A stretch of 64,000 nt of DNA from Paulownia fortunei. Taxonomy: Eukaryota > Streptophyta > Magnoliopsida > Lamiales > Paulowniaceae. Positions within the stretch are counted from its first letter, which is position 1, and the number at the start of each line of letters is the position of its first letter. The DNA lies in the NCBI GenBank assembly GCA_019321725.1, contig CM033113.1, forward strand, positions 806,001 through 870,000, written 5' to 3'. The position numbers and the translations under genes were made by a program. Below, piece by piece: positions 50,338 to 62,777 of the stretch. A model generated the notes under the pieces. That model saw only the letters and a program-made list of their open reading frames with translations. It was not told where the DNA came from and ran no database searches.

Positions 50338-50750
50338 TAATAGTTATTAACTAAAAATAACTCGAACATTCTCTTCAATCAGGTGTTTTAATAACGTATG
50401 TAAAAGATAGCCAACCTCATGTGCCAACACGTGGAAGAAGAACATCAATTAAATGACACATACTTCCTTCATGATTGGAACATGCAAAAGAGTTATACTT
50501 CTGGTAATAGTTATTACAAGAAACACCAATTAAATGACACATACTTCCTTCATGATTGGAACATGCAAAAGAGTTATACTTCTGGTAATAGTTATTACCC
50601 AAAAATAACTCAAACATCCTCTTCAAGCGGGTGTTTTGATAACGTACGTAAAAGATAGCCAACCTCGTGTGCCAACACGTAGAAGAAGAAACATCAATTA
50701 AACGACACATATTTCCTTCATGATTGGAACATGCAAAAGAGTAATTACAA
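50338..50750 (+). repeat. Nested tandem repeats
   Basis: A ~160-bp unit (ATAACTCGAACATTC / ATAACTCAAACATCC through AAAAGATAGCCAACCTC and GTGCCAACACGT to CTTCATGATTGGAACATGC) occurs at 50355-50500 and 50607-50740. Between the two lies an extra ~77-bp duplicate of the ACACATACTTCCTTCATGAT part (50456 and 50537). ORFs through this block simply reflect the repetition. Confidence 0.8.
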
Positions 50751-53149
50751 AACCTAAAAGTAAAAAGACCATTATTTATTTACTTACAAGAATTAAACCA
50801 AAAACATTGAGAAGCCTTGTAAACCTTTTACAGATTTGAAAGCAACTGAAGCAAATCCATGACTTAAGAGAACATAAAAAACTGAAGAATAGGAGACAAC
50901 ATTGAAACCAGCTAAGTACCCAAACCAACACCAAGTTATAAACTAAAGAATCAAAATATTAGCATGAGAAAAAGCAAGTGCATCTGACTTGATTAAGCAT
51001 ATAGACAAAAATAACGTACTTAACTACTGGACAATAACTTACAACGAAGGAACAAATGAAAAACAGTGAGAAGATACAGCTAAAACATACCTGATCTTGC
51101 CTCACATGGTCCACAGGGGCAAGAAAGATATTCTTTTTCCAAGACAAGTAATGAGTATCAAATTTGGGAACTTGGTTCCGTACCTTAGTGAGTGACCTAG
51201 CAAACAGAATAGGCTGTAATTCAGTATCCTCAGATCTATTCCAACCATCATCAATCTGTGTCAAGCTACATAGATGAACCAGCAGTCTCTCTCTCATTAA
51301 TTGAACCGGCTTTGAATGAATCTCATCACGGTGATTTTTATAATCCTAAAGTTAAGGAACAGGCACAACAATAATAAAGCATATAGGGGGGAATCTGATA
51401 TCATGTAATGCTCATGATTTACTAAAATATTGATTTTCCCTTGGACCAAGTAAAGATGACCAAACAGAATTCTCATAGCAAAGCTCATCCAGCATAAGCA
51501 ATCTGCAAGATGATATCACTGAGAAACATGCTGTTAACATGCAACCATGCTTTCTTCGTTGATACCTTAAGCTTCATTTGAAACTTAAGTTTCAGAACAA
51601 AAAGATAGGAGAGAACAATAAAATGGGTTCACAAAAATAATTATGCACAAGATTTTACAGTTTGGCAGTTATTTTATATGCCATTCAACTGATTCTGAAA
51701 TAAATTGTATATTCAAGTGCATTTTCATGAATGATAAACAAAGGAAAAAGAATTCACCTGTTTACTACTTCTTTTGATTTATAATCTAAGATCTAAATAT
51801 AGGCATAGAGAAGGAGAAAAGGATATCATATTCCTAGAATAACAAAAAATATGAGATGACCTCTCTAGATATATCTTCCTTGTACTGAGCCTAGAGATGT
51901 CAATAAAATAGGGTTTGGTAAAACCTGGGACCCGGTCCGCCAACTCTTGAGACGGCTCGAGACCCTCCACGTCCAAACTCTTGAATGTAGACAGAATGAA
52001 TAATGATTTTTGAAAAAAATTAACAATGACTAAAATTCTCTTACAATTGCTACTCTGTCGATCTCTAACTGCAATAGCCCCTCATACGTCTCGGGCACTC
52101 TGAGCAGTAGAACTCTCTTAATTTCTTGAAACAACCATGAAAAAATCAAGCCATTAGTCTCGAACATTTTTAACTATACCAAAAAAAGAAATAATAAAAC
52201 AAATGCTGAAAAGACATCGGGTGCTAACTCAAGATGGACATATAAAACACATGTGAGCATAACTCAAATTGATACTCTATTTGAGCTTTACAAAGAGTAT
52301 GATTTTGGGAATTAACATGTCGAAGCTCCAAGTGCAAAATGAAAAATGAAGAATAAAGAGTAGCTTATCTATACTTTATATATGAGCACTTATTTGTTAC
52401 TAAACTTGTAGATATACGTGGATGGGCATAATGTCTAGCAATTCAGTTAACAAGGTTATGTGAGTGGGCGAGTCCTTTTGATCCTACAATCTTGCATGTA
52501 TGGTATATCATTTCCTTACAAAAGCATGACAATACTGTTACCTAAATATTAACTAACAGCCTTTTATACCACCTACCAGGAATAATGGCATATGTGAAGC
52601 TGATGACTTGCCATAGCCAAGTGTCTGGCAGTAATAGATCTCAATCCGGACACCTGTAATCAATTTGGGTTTTGCCAATTACAAAACAAAATAACCAGTT
52701 AACCTATTCAATATTACACACAAAAAGTAACATTCAAATGAAAGTTAACTACTTGTTCAACAACAGAAAGGAGGTCAAAACCAAGTAATTCAACAGAGAA
52801 TAGCTAATCTTCTCATCCAATTAGAAAGGTAGATTGCAGCCACTATAAAACCATTTCTGTATAATTTCCATAAGTCTCCTAAAAGGCATATTCAGATCAA
52901 AACAACATATGAACAGCTCCTTTTATTTTTTTATGGTTCTTAGCTTTCCAAAATCCCACATCTGATCAAGTGCAATTTCCAACTTATCAAAAAGGCAAAA
53001 GTATACAACCCAAAACCTCATTTTAGTGCCAATGTGTAAGTTTAAAACCTCCAAAAGTCAAAAGACCAGAACCAAACCTCAAAATACAAATTTTGAATAG
53101 TACCTGTAAGGCATTTGCTCCAAGAACAAGATGAGGTTCTTGAATTGAA

Positions 53150-53640
53150 AGTTTTCAATATCTCAGCAACACGATGAACTACTTCCACGGATAGCATGGG
53201 CAAACAATTATTCATATCTATGTATTCTGACATCATCTTCACTAAATATAGGCCGCTGAAACAGCAAAGAAAGAAAGGAAGTTAGTCTCAGAGGTATAAT
53301 TTAAATCAGACTGCTATCAAGGAAATACTCGTAATAGAAAGTTAAAATCCAAGAAAGATAAATCCACCACAACCAAAGGGTCAGAGACATGTACAACAAT
53401 AAAACACCAAGTCTGGGCCCTCAAGTACTCAACCAATAACTATAAGCCAGATCCCTAATATCAGCTAGGTATTGCTACAAATCATATAAAATCTGGACAA
53501 ACTGATGGCTATGATTTTTCCAACCATAATCTAAATATGGTTTCCTTAACTTGTAAAAGAGGCTTACAACAGGCACCATCCAATACGATGAGCACCTCAG
53601 TCGAATCTCCCAGATCGAGCTAAACATTTATCCCAAAACC
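53150..53640 (-). repeat. Duplicated VPS54 exon/intron block, copy A (contains the good exon)
   Basis: Landmarks shared with 53735-54190: GGGCAAACAATTA, GACATCAT-TTCAC, ATCAAGG-AATACTC, CACCAAG-C-GGGC and TCCAACCATA-TC-AAATAT, all in the same order. This copy includes the 53104-53255 exon. Confidence 0.75.
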
Positions 53641-53734
53641 AAACCAAGATCACTTCAAAGCTACATGATCATTCAATTCAAATTAGCCACCCTTCCAAGA
53701 AAACAGTTCATAGCTTCAGAGATCACTAAGTAAC

Positions 53735-54190
53735 ACATGCAGATGGTGTGGGCAAACAATTAGTCAAATATGTCCTCCGACATCATTTTCACCAAAGCTA
53801 ATGAAGCAACAAATGAAGAAAGAAACAAAGTGTCAAAGATATAATTTATATCAGGACAAAAACACAACTGATATCAAGGGAATACTCATTATAAATGTTA
53901 AAACTCTTAGAGAAGATATATCAATCATTTAGTCAAAAGGTTGGAGGCTGCACAGTATTAGAACACCAAGCCAGGGCAAAAACCTAGAACTCCTTGACCA
54001 AGTAACCATAACCCAGAATTGGAATATCAGTTGGCATAACCACAAACGACATAATATCTTGGGCAAAAGAAATGACATTGCTTTCCAACCATAGTCCAAA
54101 TATATGCATTTTCCCTTTTGAGTTATGAATTAGGAACCATCCAAGATGACTAACCTCTCAATCGAATATCCCAGCTCGATGAACTTGAAC
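53735..54190 (-). repeat. Duplicated VPS54 exon/intron block, copy B (decayed exon)
   Basis: Same landmarks as copy A. The exon part (about 53745-53805) has diverged: TCAGAATACATAGATATGAA of copy A corresponds to a sequence with stops and indels here, so it is not expected to encode protein. Confidence 0.7.
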
Positions 54191-54559
54191 TCCAGAAACC
54201 ACCCACATTTCTTATGAATTGAAATGTTACCATATAGTCTTCTTATAAATGCCTTAACAGCATATACACCAAAAATACCACCTCAAACTATCATTATTTT
54301 TATCTCGAACTATCATTATTTTAACAGTGAAATTTTTTTAAGATCTCTTTTTCATCTTGCAGCAGCTTCACAACAAGCTTCACAATAGACTTCGCCGAAT
54401 GGAAAGCCAAAGTGGACAAATTTTGATATTATGGTTATGGAAATGAATTTTGATGTATGGTTATAGAAACGCTTTGAGGAACTGGTTTCGATTCGATACG
54501 CGATATAGACTTGAGATTTCAGACTGATTCAAAATTATTGTCTATTGTATTAAAGAAGG

Positions 54560-55932
54560 TTGTTTTACTTTTGGTGGGTGAAGATAATCCCCACGTTAGA
54601 TGTCGTGGCTAGAATTATGGGCTTTTCAATAAATGAGAAGCCCGAGACTGGGCTTGATTTAAACTGAGAGGCATGTGCTGCGGCATACCTAGAGTCGTTT
54701 GGTTCTGCTGATTTTTGTTGATAGACGAAAGGCCTTGGATGACGTGGCTAGAATTATGGGCTTTTCAATAGATGAAAAGCCCATGACTGGGCTCGATTTT
54801 AACAGAGAGGCATGTGCTGCTGCATGCCTAGAGTTGTTAGGTTCTGCTGATGTTGTTGATAGGCGAAAGGGCTGCCGAATTAGTGTATCTAGGTTGAGGG
54901 CCTTGATGACAGTTCCAAAGGATGCCCAGGGGGAGAATTTTGATAGATGCATAAGGGCATACGTATTATATATGATTGAGACATTTCTTATGCCTTCTCT
55001 GGGTTAAAAAAACGATGCCCTCTATGTATCTGAATGTATTGAAGAATATAGAGGAAATTAAAGATTATGCTTGGGGAGATGCCATTTTGGCCCATGCTCT
55101 GAACCAACTTAGAGTGTTGAAGAAAAGACAAGTAGAAAAATGAAAGGCTTCCACTATATCTTCTTTGAGATCACGTTGCAGTCATTTGAGAGCCTACTGG
55201 CCACTTTTCTGCCCCAGTACCTGCAAGAACAAATGCACATGTCATATTCTTACACCATGCTTATTTGTTTTGAGCAAATGGTGTATCATATGCCTCATGT
55301 CTGTCCGAGAAGGCTGGGGCTGGATGAAAATGATTTAGCTAATGTAGTAAACATGCCATCTCCTGTTAAACCCAACATGAAGACGGGCAGGTCTCCTTTC
55401 AAGTCTGATTGGGGCCTTAAATGTGAAGCACAACTTGAGTTTTGGACTAACAGGACGTGGAATTATATTTCTCAGAATATGAGTGAAAATGGTAAGTTAT
55501 TTATTCAGTTACTTTTTAGTTTGTAGATATTGCAATTGCGTTTAACTCCATTTTATGTTTGACAACAACTCAAATGGAGGGAATGGATGGCACTTCTCAA
55601 ATGGAGGGATTGGAGGGGACTGGTGCCAAGATCGATCCAGTGCTGGAGACAGAAGTTGAAAGAGAGAATGGTAAATGGCAGTAAATTCTTGTATATGTCA
55701 ATTGCTATAAAACTAATTGTGGTGCTTAATGTTTGCAGCAGCTCCAGTCGAAGCGCAAACTGAGAGCACTGTTGCAGATCCAGATTCATTGAATCTGAAT
55801 GAATTTGAAGTAGGGATGGAAGGGCATGATGATGAAGGGACTAGCATCTTTACTTCTAATGAAGAGACTGGGACATCTGAGACAAATTTTCTCAGTCCAA
55901 ATTTTGCAGCCAACAGAACTGAAAAGACCTGA
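54560..55932 (+). mobile_element. Decayed plant mobile domain (PMD/MAIL-type) element
   Basis: Plus-strand fragments in several frames match the aminotransferase-like plant mobile domain carried by some transposons and by MAIN/MAIL genes. They are DVVARIMGFSINEKPETGLD (54595 on), LDDVARIMGFSIDEKPMTGL with GENFDRCIRAYVLYMIETFL (54735-55007), a frame-broken part with KDYAWG-like and LAHALNQLRVLKKRQV-like sequence (55050-55135) and TLQSFESLLATFLPQYLQEQ onward (55140-55500). A further open stretch follows at 55740-55932 after a possible intron. There are multiple stops and frame changes. It lies antisense inside the VPS54 gap. No transposase or termini were identified. Confidence 0.6.
54590..54855 (+). 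repeat. ~130-bp tandem duplication inside the PMD remnant
   Basis: GTGGCTAGAATTATGGGCTT and AGAGGCATGTGCTGC, followed by GGTTCTGCTGAT, occur in order at 54603-54713 and again at 54741-54851. The first copy carries a stop (AACTGA), the second reads through (AACAGA). Confidence 0.85.
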
Positions 55933-58276
55933 CGCTAGCCTTCATCTCAAAACAGCTACGTGATTGCGGAGATTACGAGAGCAATGTAAACCAATCAGCT
56001 CATCTCCATCCTATTTTAGAGAAAATATTTGCAGCTTTTACCAGATGGAGACAAATTTGACAAATGAAAGAGTATATTAGATTAAAAAACAGCATCTTTC
56101 AACTACATAAACAAATAAGGTTTCCATTAGCAAAGGCAACCATGTAATGGAAAGAATAAGAGCATGTTTAGCCATATAAAAGTGCTTTCTGCGGTTGTAC
56201 TTGAATTTTGAATTTTTTTCTCAAGAAGAAAGATATTTTGAGAAAAGAAAACAATTTCTGAGAATAAAATAGTAAGGAGTTGTTAAGCCTTGCGGTTAAG
56301 AATTGCACATCAAAGCCAGCAGTCAAACTGTAAAGCCAAATTAGCCTAAGAATCCTGTTGAGAGTACCATAAAAATGACCTGTGGTCAAACTTCAATGTT
56401 GTATTTCTCAATTCAAGTATGAAAAAAACAAACAAAATATAGTTTCTCATAAAAAATTAATCTTAAAAATCACCTCTAGATCTTGATTAAACGTGGGGAA
56501 AAAATATTGATGCGATAGTAAAACAAGAAAGTAAATAAAATGTAAAAGGAAGAATGTTTAACATATCATTAGCTGCGAAATACCAGTAGATGCTGCAGGA
56601 TATCGGTAATATCTAAGGCTCCAATACAATCAGCAGATGCAACAAGCTGCAAATTATAGGTAATAAAAATGGTAGGTCAACATGATCTTGTTACTTGCCT
56701 AGCTACAAATTGGATAAATAAACTCCAGGATTAGATGTAGTGAATGTTATTTTGTTGCACTCATTGGTCAATACAAGTTGGACACATGTTGCACTTCACT
56801 TTAGTTAAGCAACAAAAGCTTTGAATGGTGTCCTTAGCACAACTATGTTGATGCAGTATAGCATGAGCTATAAATAAGGCCTAGCTGTTGCTATTCTATA
56901 AGTCTTCTATACCGACCACTGCTTCAAAACAAAATTGTTATGGCTTGTTTGGAAATTCTCAAAGAAGACATACAAGGACAACATTTTTGATTTATTAGTT
57001 TATGGATATTGAAGAAAGAAAAATTAATTAGGCAGAAAAATCTACTTTTCAAAGCTAATTCATTTGTATCCTACTATGACTTCATTTCAAGCAGATTGTG
57101 TACTAATGCCAAAAAGTTTGACTAACTGAAAACTTTAAGAGAGCCTTAAATTTTGCCAGATTAAAGTCAGTTTATTCAAGCTAGAATTTTGCTTACGGAA
57201 GCTGGTTCTAACATTACTGATGTGCCGACCTATTAAAAGATTTGGCAATAATGTTATGGGGAAAACATAATTTTCAAAGGATGTTTTCAAGAAACAAAAA
57301 TTTACAAGGCATGATAGTGTAGTTGTCAGACCAAAGAGGGAGAGGGGTCCTGTCAGCCCCAAAACGATAAGCCACTGCCTCATACCATGTTTGCAAGGAA
57401 ATGTATTCCCAATAAAGATGGGAAAATAAAAATTGAGAAGTCGGAATTCAGAGAGCATATATGAAAACACACTACTAAGAGATAGCAAAAAGCATAATGG
57501 CACAATGGCAATGGAAGTGAAAATGACATCATATCATGCATATGGTTAACATCACAATGGGTCATCATCCTTATAATCTTTTAAATGATAACTCCAGGGA
57601 GGGAGAAAACTCACTAACTGAAGAGTGGAGAGCGCCAGATTGACAGAGAGCATAAGCCTTTGCTTATTCTGCAACGAGACCAAATCCCCACATCTCATGC
57701 TCAGCTCCTGTATCCTCCTAGCTGAACCCACCAAATTGGAGTCCAGCGGCCTGATCGTCTCCTTCAACTCCCTAACCCTAGCACATCCCTCTATAATCTT
57801 TCCATTCAGATCCTGCAACTGCCCCTGTACCTCAAAGAAGGAACTCGAATGCAAAAAAATCTCCCTCACCAAATGCAACTCCACTACATCCAAATACTGT
57901 GACAATCTCTCCTGCAACGCAATATTCTCAGATGTTCTGAATGGGCACGCTGCCCTGAATGTGGGGCCATCCTCCAGTTCAAAATCCTCTTTAAAATACA
58001 ACACCGAAACCTCCCTCAAGCACGCCACTAGCACCTCCCCAGCAGCTCCGCCGGTGAAAAGAACGTCCTGCCCCTGGTGATCCCTGTGGTGCTGCTTCAG
58101 GATGTCGAGGAATCGAGATCGGAGACAGAGGATAGATAAGAGAGGACATCCGACCAGGTGAAATTGGATCCGGGTTTTAATTTTGACAATGAGGAAGAAG
58201 TATAACTCAACGGTTTCTTGGTATTGGCGCTCAAGAATTCCGACCTTCCCAGCAATTGGGAAGGCGGTGAACCCAT

Positions 58277-59122
58277 TGCTTTATCAATATCTGAATATAT
58301 GAATCCCGCTAATATAAGTAGACTTCAAGAAACGCAATCAAGACCCCAATATTTCTTGAAAGAATGATGTGTGATCTTGATCCTTGAGTGTAAGGGGATT
58401 GGATAGAATGAAGAAATTTAGTAGTTCTTCGAGAAGTGATCGCCGAGTGTATCTAAGAAGAGCGTGTGTGTGTGGGTGTGAGAGTGTGATGGTGAGGGTG
58501 TAGATACAAGCATAACCGCGTTGGACTGGTTGGGTAGAAATTCGGACCCGCCATGTGTTTCTGGAGCCGAAGTTATACCGGGGACGTATGGTCCCATTTC
58601 CAAACCCACTTTTCACATTCCATATTATTTATAATGAATAACAGAAAACTTAATTGTTCGACTTCATTTTCATATCTCCTCTTCCCTCTCAAAACAACCC
58701 TATACTCCTCCTTTTCAATTTTCTACCCCCACACTGACACACTTATCTACAGCCATCACTCACCCCATCATATTCATCAACTCACTTCAATGTTCATACA
58801 CCCCTTCTCACTCCTTTCTTTTGTTTCAGATGCAGAAAATCACCTTCATTTCCTCCAACCCCAGAATCGATAAATTCTTTCCCCTCTGGACAACAAAAAA
58901 AGGCCACCACGGGTCGAAAGTGTGACGAGACCTCCGGTGAGAAGAGTGCTGTATTGCTTACCTTCCTTCAACAGGAGCGATTTAACAATGAATGATCCAA
59001 TTCCTGAGGCGGGTGCCTTGGGACCTGCAAAAGAACCATATTCATTCAGAAGACACTATGTAAAGAAAAAATAGAAAAACCAGTGGAAGAGGCTTACCAG
59101 CGGTGGCTAGGGTGATTGTCAG
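58277..59122 (-). other. Probable VPS54 5' UTR exons and upstream region
   Basis: On the minus strand, a TTCAG acceptor lies 17 bp before the VPS54 start codon (end near 58293). Upstream, 59024-58962 is bounded by TTTTGCAG and GTAAGC and looks like a non-coding exon. Another donor (CCGCTG|GTAAGC) is near 59101. A leader spliced from these pieces is likely but unproven. Transcription of the broken gene is unknown. Confidence 0.35.
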
Positions 59123-61980
59123 AAAATAATATAAAGGAGAAGGGAGAGAACTTATGTTTATTCTCCTTGGCTTTGAAAATGGAAAACACTGTGGATGATT
59201 TGAGATCACGTGAAAGAACTCAACAAACTCATATGCAAAAATGGCAATAAAAAAGTTGGAATGAGTTCCACCATTATCTTAAAAAAATATTTTAAATTAT
59301 AAAAATTATAAAAATTGTATTACAAAACATCCAATTAAGTATATTTTTATTTTCAAAATTATATATAAAAAAAATGTATTCACTTGTCTAGGCATAATTT
59401 TATTTTTCACACAAAAATATTATCAACATAAATGACAAAACTAAATTCTCACTGAAAACGCAATCATATGTTACATAGCTTTTACCGACTCAAACGTTTA
59501 AGAAGATTGTATTGTGTGCGATTCCTTAATTCGATTTTTTTCCTTTTTTCGCCCTAAATTTCTGGAGATTTTCATATTTCTCCAAGTAGGTTTGTACTTT
59601 TTTTTTTTTTTTGTCGACCCCTTGCATTTTGGTGGGTTGAGGACTACTGGAATTAGGGCATAAATTTTTTAATATTCTATGATGTATGAGGATATGTCGG
59701 TTAATTCTCTTATACCTGTGATTGATATTATTATTAGAAAAATTAGTTTTTTATTACTTAAATGTGAATAAGAAAAATATTGCATAGGTGAATATAAATT
59801 GTTGTTCAAATGCACCTCGCAAATGACAAACACTACTGAATGTGTAAATTTTTTATCATATTAAATATGTAATCATAAGTAATACTATTGAACTAGATTT
59901 TTTATTTTGCCCTTACACTTCAGTGATACAACATTCAATCAGAAAAGGAGCCGACAAGCATATCCTCACTTATATCCAATTGAGATAATATCAATTCATT
60001 ACAATATATTTTTGGAAAAATTACAATTAGAGGAACATGATTTTTCTTATTTACAAAGGGACACAATAAGTTTTGAGTCATTAAATTGAAAGAAATATTA
60101 AAATATATAATTTGTTAGTAAAAACACAATTTTTACATAAAACTTTGTGAGAATTTTAGGCTCAAATTATGTAACAGAAACAGATATGAAAAAATAATAC
60201 TATAGATTAAAGTAGTTTTAATCTAAGAAATATACATATAGATAGAATTTTCTATCAAGATCATTTTCTTAATGAAGTATATAGTTTGGCACTCCCTACT
60301 CCATCAATCATAAGTCTGTCTATTTTAAAGCTCATAATTAGTGGGTATCAATAATAGGCTAAAATAAGACACATCTTTTTTATTTCAAAAGAAAAAATAT
60401 TTACAAATTAAAACTTTTTACTAATGGATTGAAGAATAGAGGTGATCTCTTACCAAACAACATATAATGACGACAGCTTGTCATCAGATGCGGAAATAGG
60501 GGCCAGGTTGACCGACTCATCATTTTCATAAAATTTTTAAATTATATAATTATTAAATTTTAAAATTTTATTTTTTTAAAAATTTAAAAATATTTATTTA
60601 TACATTATTTTTAAAAATAAATAAATCTCACCATCCAGTATTAATTTTCCAACTGTGTCTTAATTATCGTTTGGTCTTGTTCCCAAATGCAGAATTTTAA
60701 TTGATTCTATCATATAAGTAGTATTATTGTTCTCTCAAATTCAAGTAACAACCAAGTATTGGTACCAATGTGAACATTGTTTGGGTAATCAGGAGTTTAA
60801 TTCTCCCTAAAAGTTTAAAATGACTGTTTGAGATAAGAGTTCAATTGTATTATTATTTCGGGCATAAATCACATATTGAATTATCGATACAAGTGTTGTA
60901 TATTATGAACACCACATAATCAATTTTACTTGATAAGTGTCCTTGAGAGATGGACATTCTATTCAAAACTTAATCGGAACGAAAATTTCGAATATCTAAA
61001 TATAAAAAATATATATATATATATATATATATATTATGTTCATGATACCACTGCTCTAGCATGGACATGCACACATAAGATCAAGAAAAATCATTAAAAT
61101 AAAATATGTATAATTTATAAATTCACCACAAAAAGAAAAAGAGGTACTAAAATAAAACATACACTCAGTACTTGGGATCAGATTTGCATGTAAATATTTT
61201 GAATCTAGTTACATCTTAAGTATTTTATGATTTGAAAAGTATGATACATTAATTATTTGAGAAATATATGGAGTTTCTAGAATAAAAAGGTCAACTATTT
61301 GATTATAAAATTGGAAAAATAAATGTTACCAAAGAAATTGACCTTGTGGCTCGCAGTACGGATATACACGTTCTTGTTAACATAATTTAAGAACCACAAA
61401 ACATATAGTCGCGACATATAATAGAAAATTTTGAAATAAGAACATTATAAGTAATTATTCAAATTGGAAATTTTGAATCTTTGTAAATTTAATATCACCA
61501 CGATTATCATTCTAAAATTCAAAGTTAAATAATGTTTAAAAGCCAATTTTAGTAGTAGTGTTGAAAAGTATTCATTGAATTTGATATCAGTATACTTTTA
61601 GAAGACAATGTTTATGAATGTTACGTGATAAAAAAATATTAATTTAATTTAAATTTATAAATTTTTAATTAATTTTTTAAAATTCTAATTCAAATCAAGT
61701 TTGATAGCATTTAACAAAAAAATTATATTATTTTAGAAGTCGTTTTTTTTTACCAACAATCATGCTATTGCTTTTATAATTTTTGAAAAGAATTGAACAA
61801 TATAAAATTAAAATTGCAGATTCTTTCATTCGAAAACACAATAATCAATATGTAACTATACTATATGTAAGAATTGTAGCATTTGGCCAATCATAATTAC
61901 AAAATGTTCAAATATAATTTTCTAAAGTTAACCAAACTCATATTTTAAATTAAATAAAAAAACGTAACGAAGAGGAGAAA
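59123..61980. other. Intergenic region, very AT-rich
   Basis: No gene is supported. It contains a TA microsatellite (61008-61034) and many A/T runs. The ORF at 59907-60089 has no recognisable product. Confidence 0.5.
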
Positions 61981-61983
61981 AGA

Positions 61984-61998
61984 GATTATATATATAAA
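61984..61998 (+). promoter_or_regulatory. Probable TATA box of the LSD1-like gene
   Basis: GATTATATATATAAAGG precedes a likely first non-coding exon that runs from about 62020 to a donor (TTCGTGG|GTAAG) at about 62231. Distance and composition fit; it is a consensus match only. Confidence 0.45.
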
Positions 61999-62777
61999 GG
62001 TTGGGAGAACAAATTATTATAATGAAGTCCTCTCCGTTGGAGGACATTCTCTAGAAAAGTCAAGCCCTCGCTTTTTGTAAACTTTCAACGGAGAAGAACA
62101 AAATTCAATTTAGTGCAATCCCATAAGGTCTGATTTCATTTGTTTATATTATCGTTGATACAGTAAAATACTCATCCGATTCGACGAAACCCAACCTCCA
62201 ATTCTACTGCAATTCATCAGTTTTTTCGTGGGTAAGAATTCTCCTGTTATGCAGGATAATTTGATCTTGTATTTGATATAATTTTTCTTGTTTATTGGTA
62301 ATTTTATAGTGTCGTGCTTTCAATTCACAAATTTGGTGCAATTTCAAGATTTGTGAAATTCCTGTGCAAGATCTCGTCTTTTTCTTTCTTGGGGGTTGGG
62401 TCTCTGTCTGTGAAACTCTTACTATTATCCGTGTATTGATTTTGCTTGTGGTAGTGTAGTTCTTTTCTTTTCTTTGTTTTTTTTCATTATTTTGTATCAA
62501 TTAGGTTTTAAAATTATTGTTTTCGTGGCTTTGTATCCAGTAACAAAAGAATTTTCCTTTCAATTTATTGTAAGCCTATTGTGCTATTCGATAAATTTTA
62601 TAACGAAAATAGATTAAGTTTTTTGGATTTACTTTGGGAGAATTGAATTGATTAAGCATATTTGAAACTCTAGAAATGCTTATGAAGTTCACCCCAAATT
62701 TTCCCATAGCTTATCTATGTTATTGCAACCATGTGTTAACTTTTGATTCTTGTCCTCAAATTTGGTTTCCCCCAGAT

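Larger units (their letters stand above)
51184..58276 (-). pseudogene. VPS54: VPS54 (GARP/EARP tether subunit), internally deleted and frameshifted
   Basis: VPS54 is a ~1,030-residue subunit of the GARP complex, which tethers endosome-derived vesicles at the trans-Golgi. Exons seen: 58276-57615 (start MGSPPSQLLGRSEF; LVACLREVSVLYFKEDFELE, LSQYLDVVELHLVREI, VQGQLQDLNGKIIEGCA), 56646-56584 (LVASADCIGALDITDILQHL), then C-terminal 53255-53104 (KMMSEYIDMNNCLPMLS), 52653-52577 (VSGLRSITARHLAMAS), 52124-52045 (VPETYEGLLQLEIDRVA) and 51345-51184 (MRERLLVHLCSLTQ ... FARSLTK). The middle half of the protein and the last ~90 residues are absent. Losses of 1 bp (about 58118), 2 bp (about 53135) and 5 bp (about 52600, one AAGTC of a direct repeat) break frame. 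The 3.3-kb gap holds a duplicated exon block and a plus-strand element remnant. A functional copy presumably lies elsewhere. Confidence 0.8.

Noticed and set aside
50417..50710. 97-aa ORF with repeated CSNHEGSMCHLI-type segments
   Set aside because: It is read through the nested DNA repeats at 50338-50750 and has no sign of selection on protein.
53400..56580. Missing middle exons of VPS54
   Set aside because: I read the minus strand of this interval and found no segment resembling the conserved middle of the protein; only the duplicated exon block and the PMD remnant.
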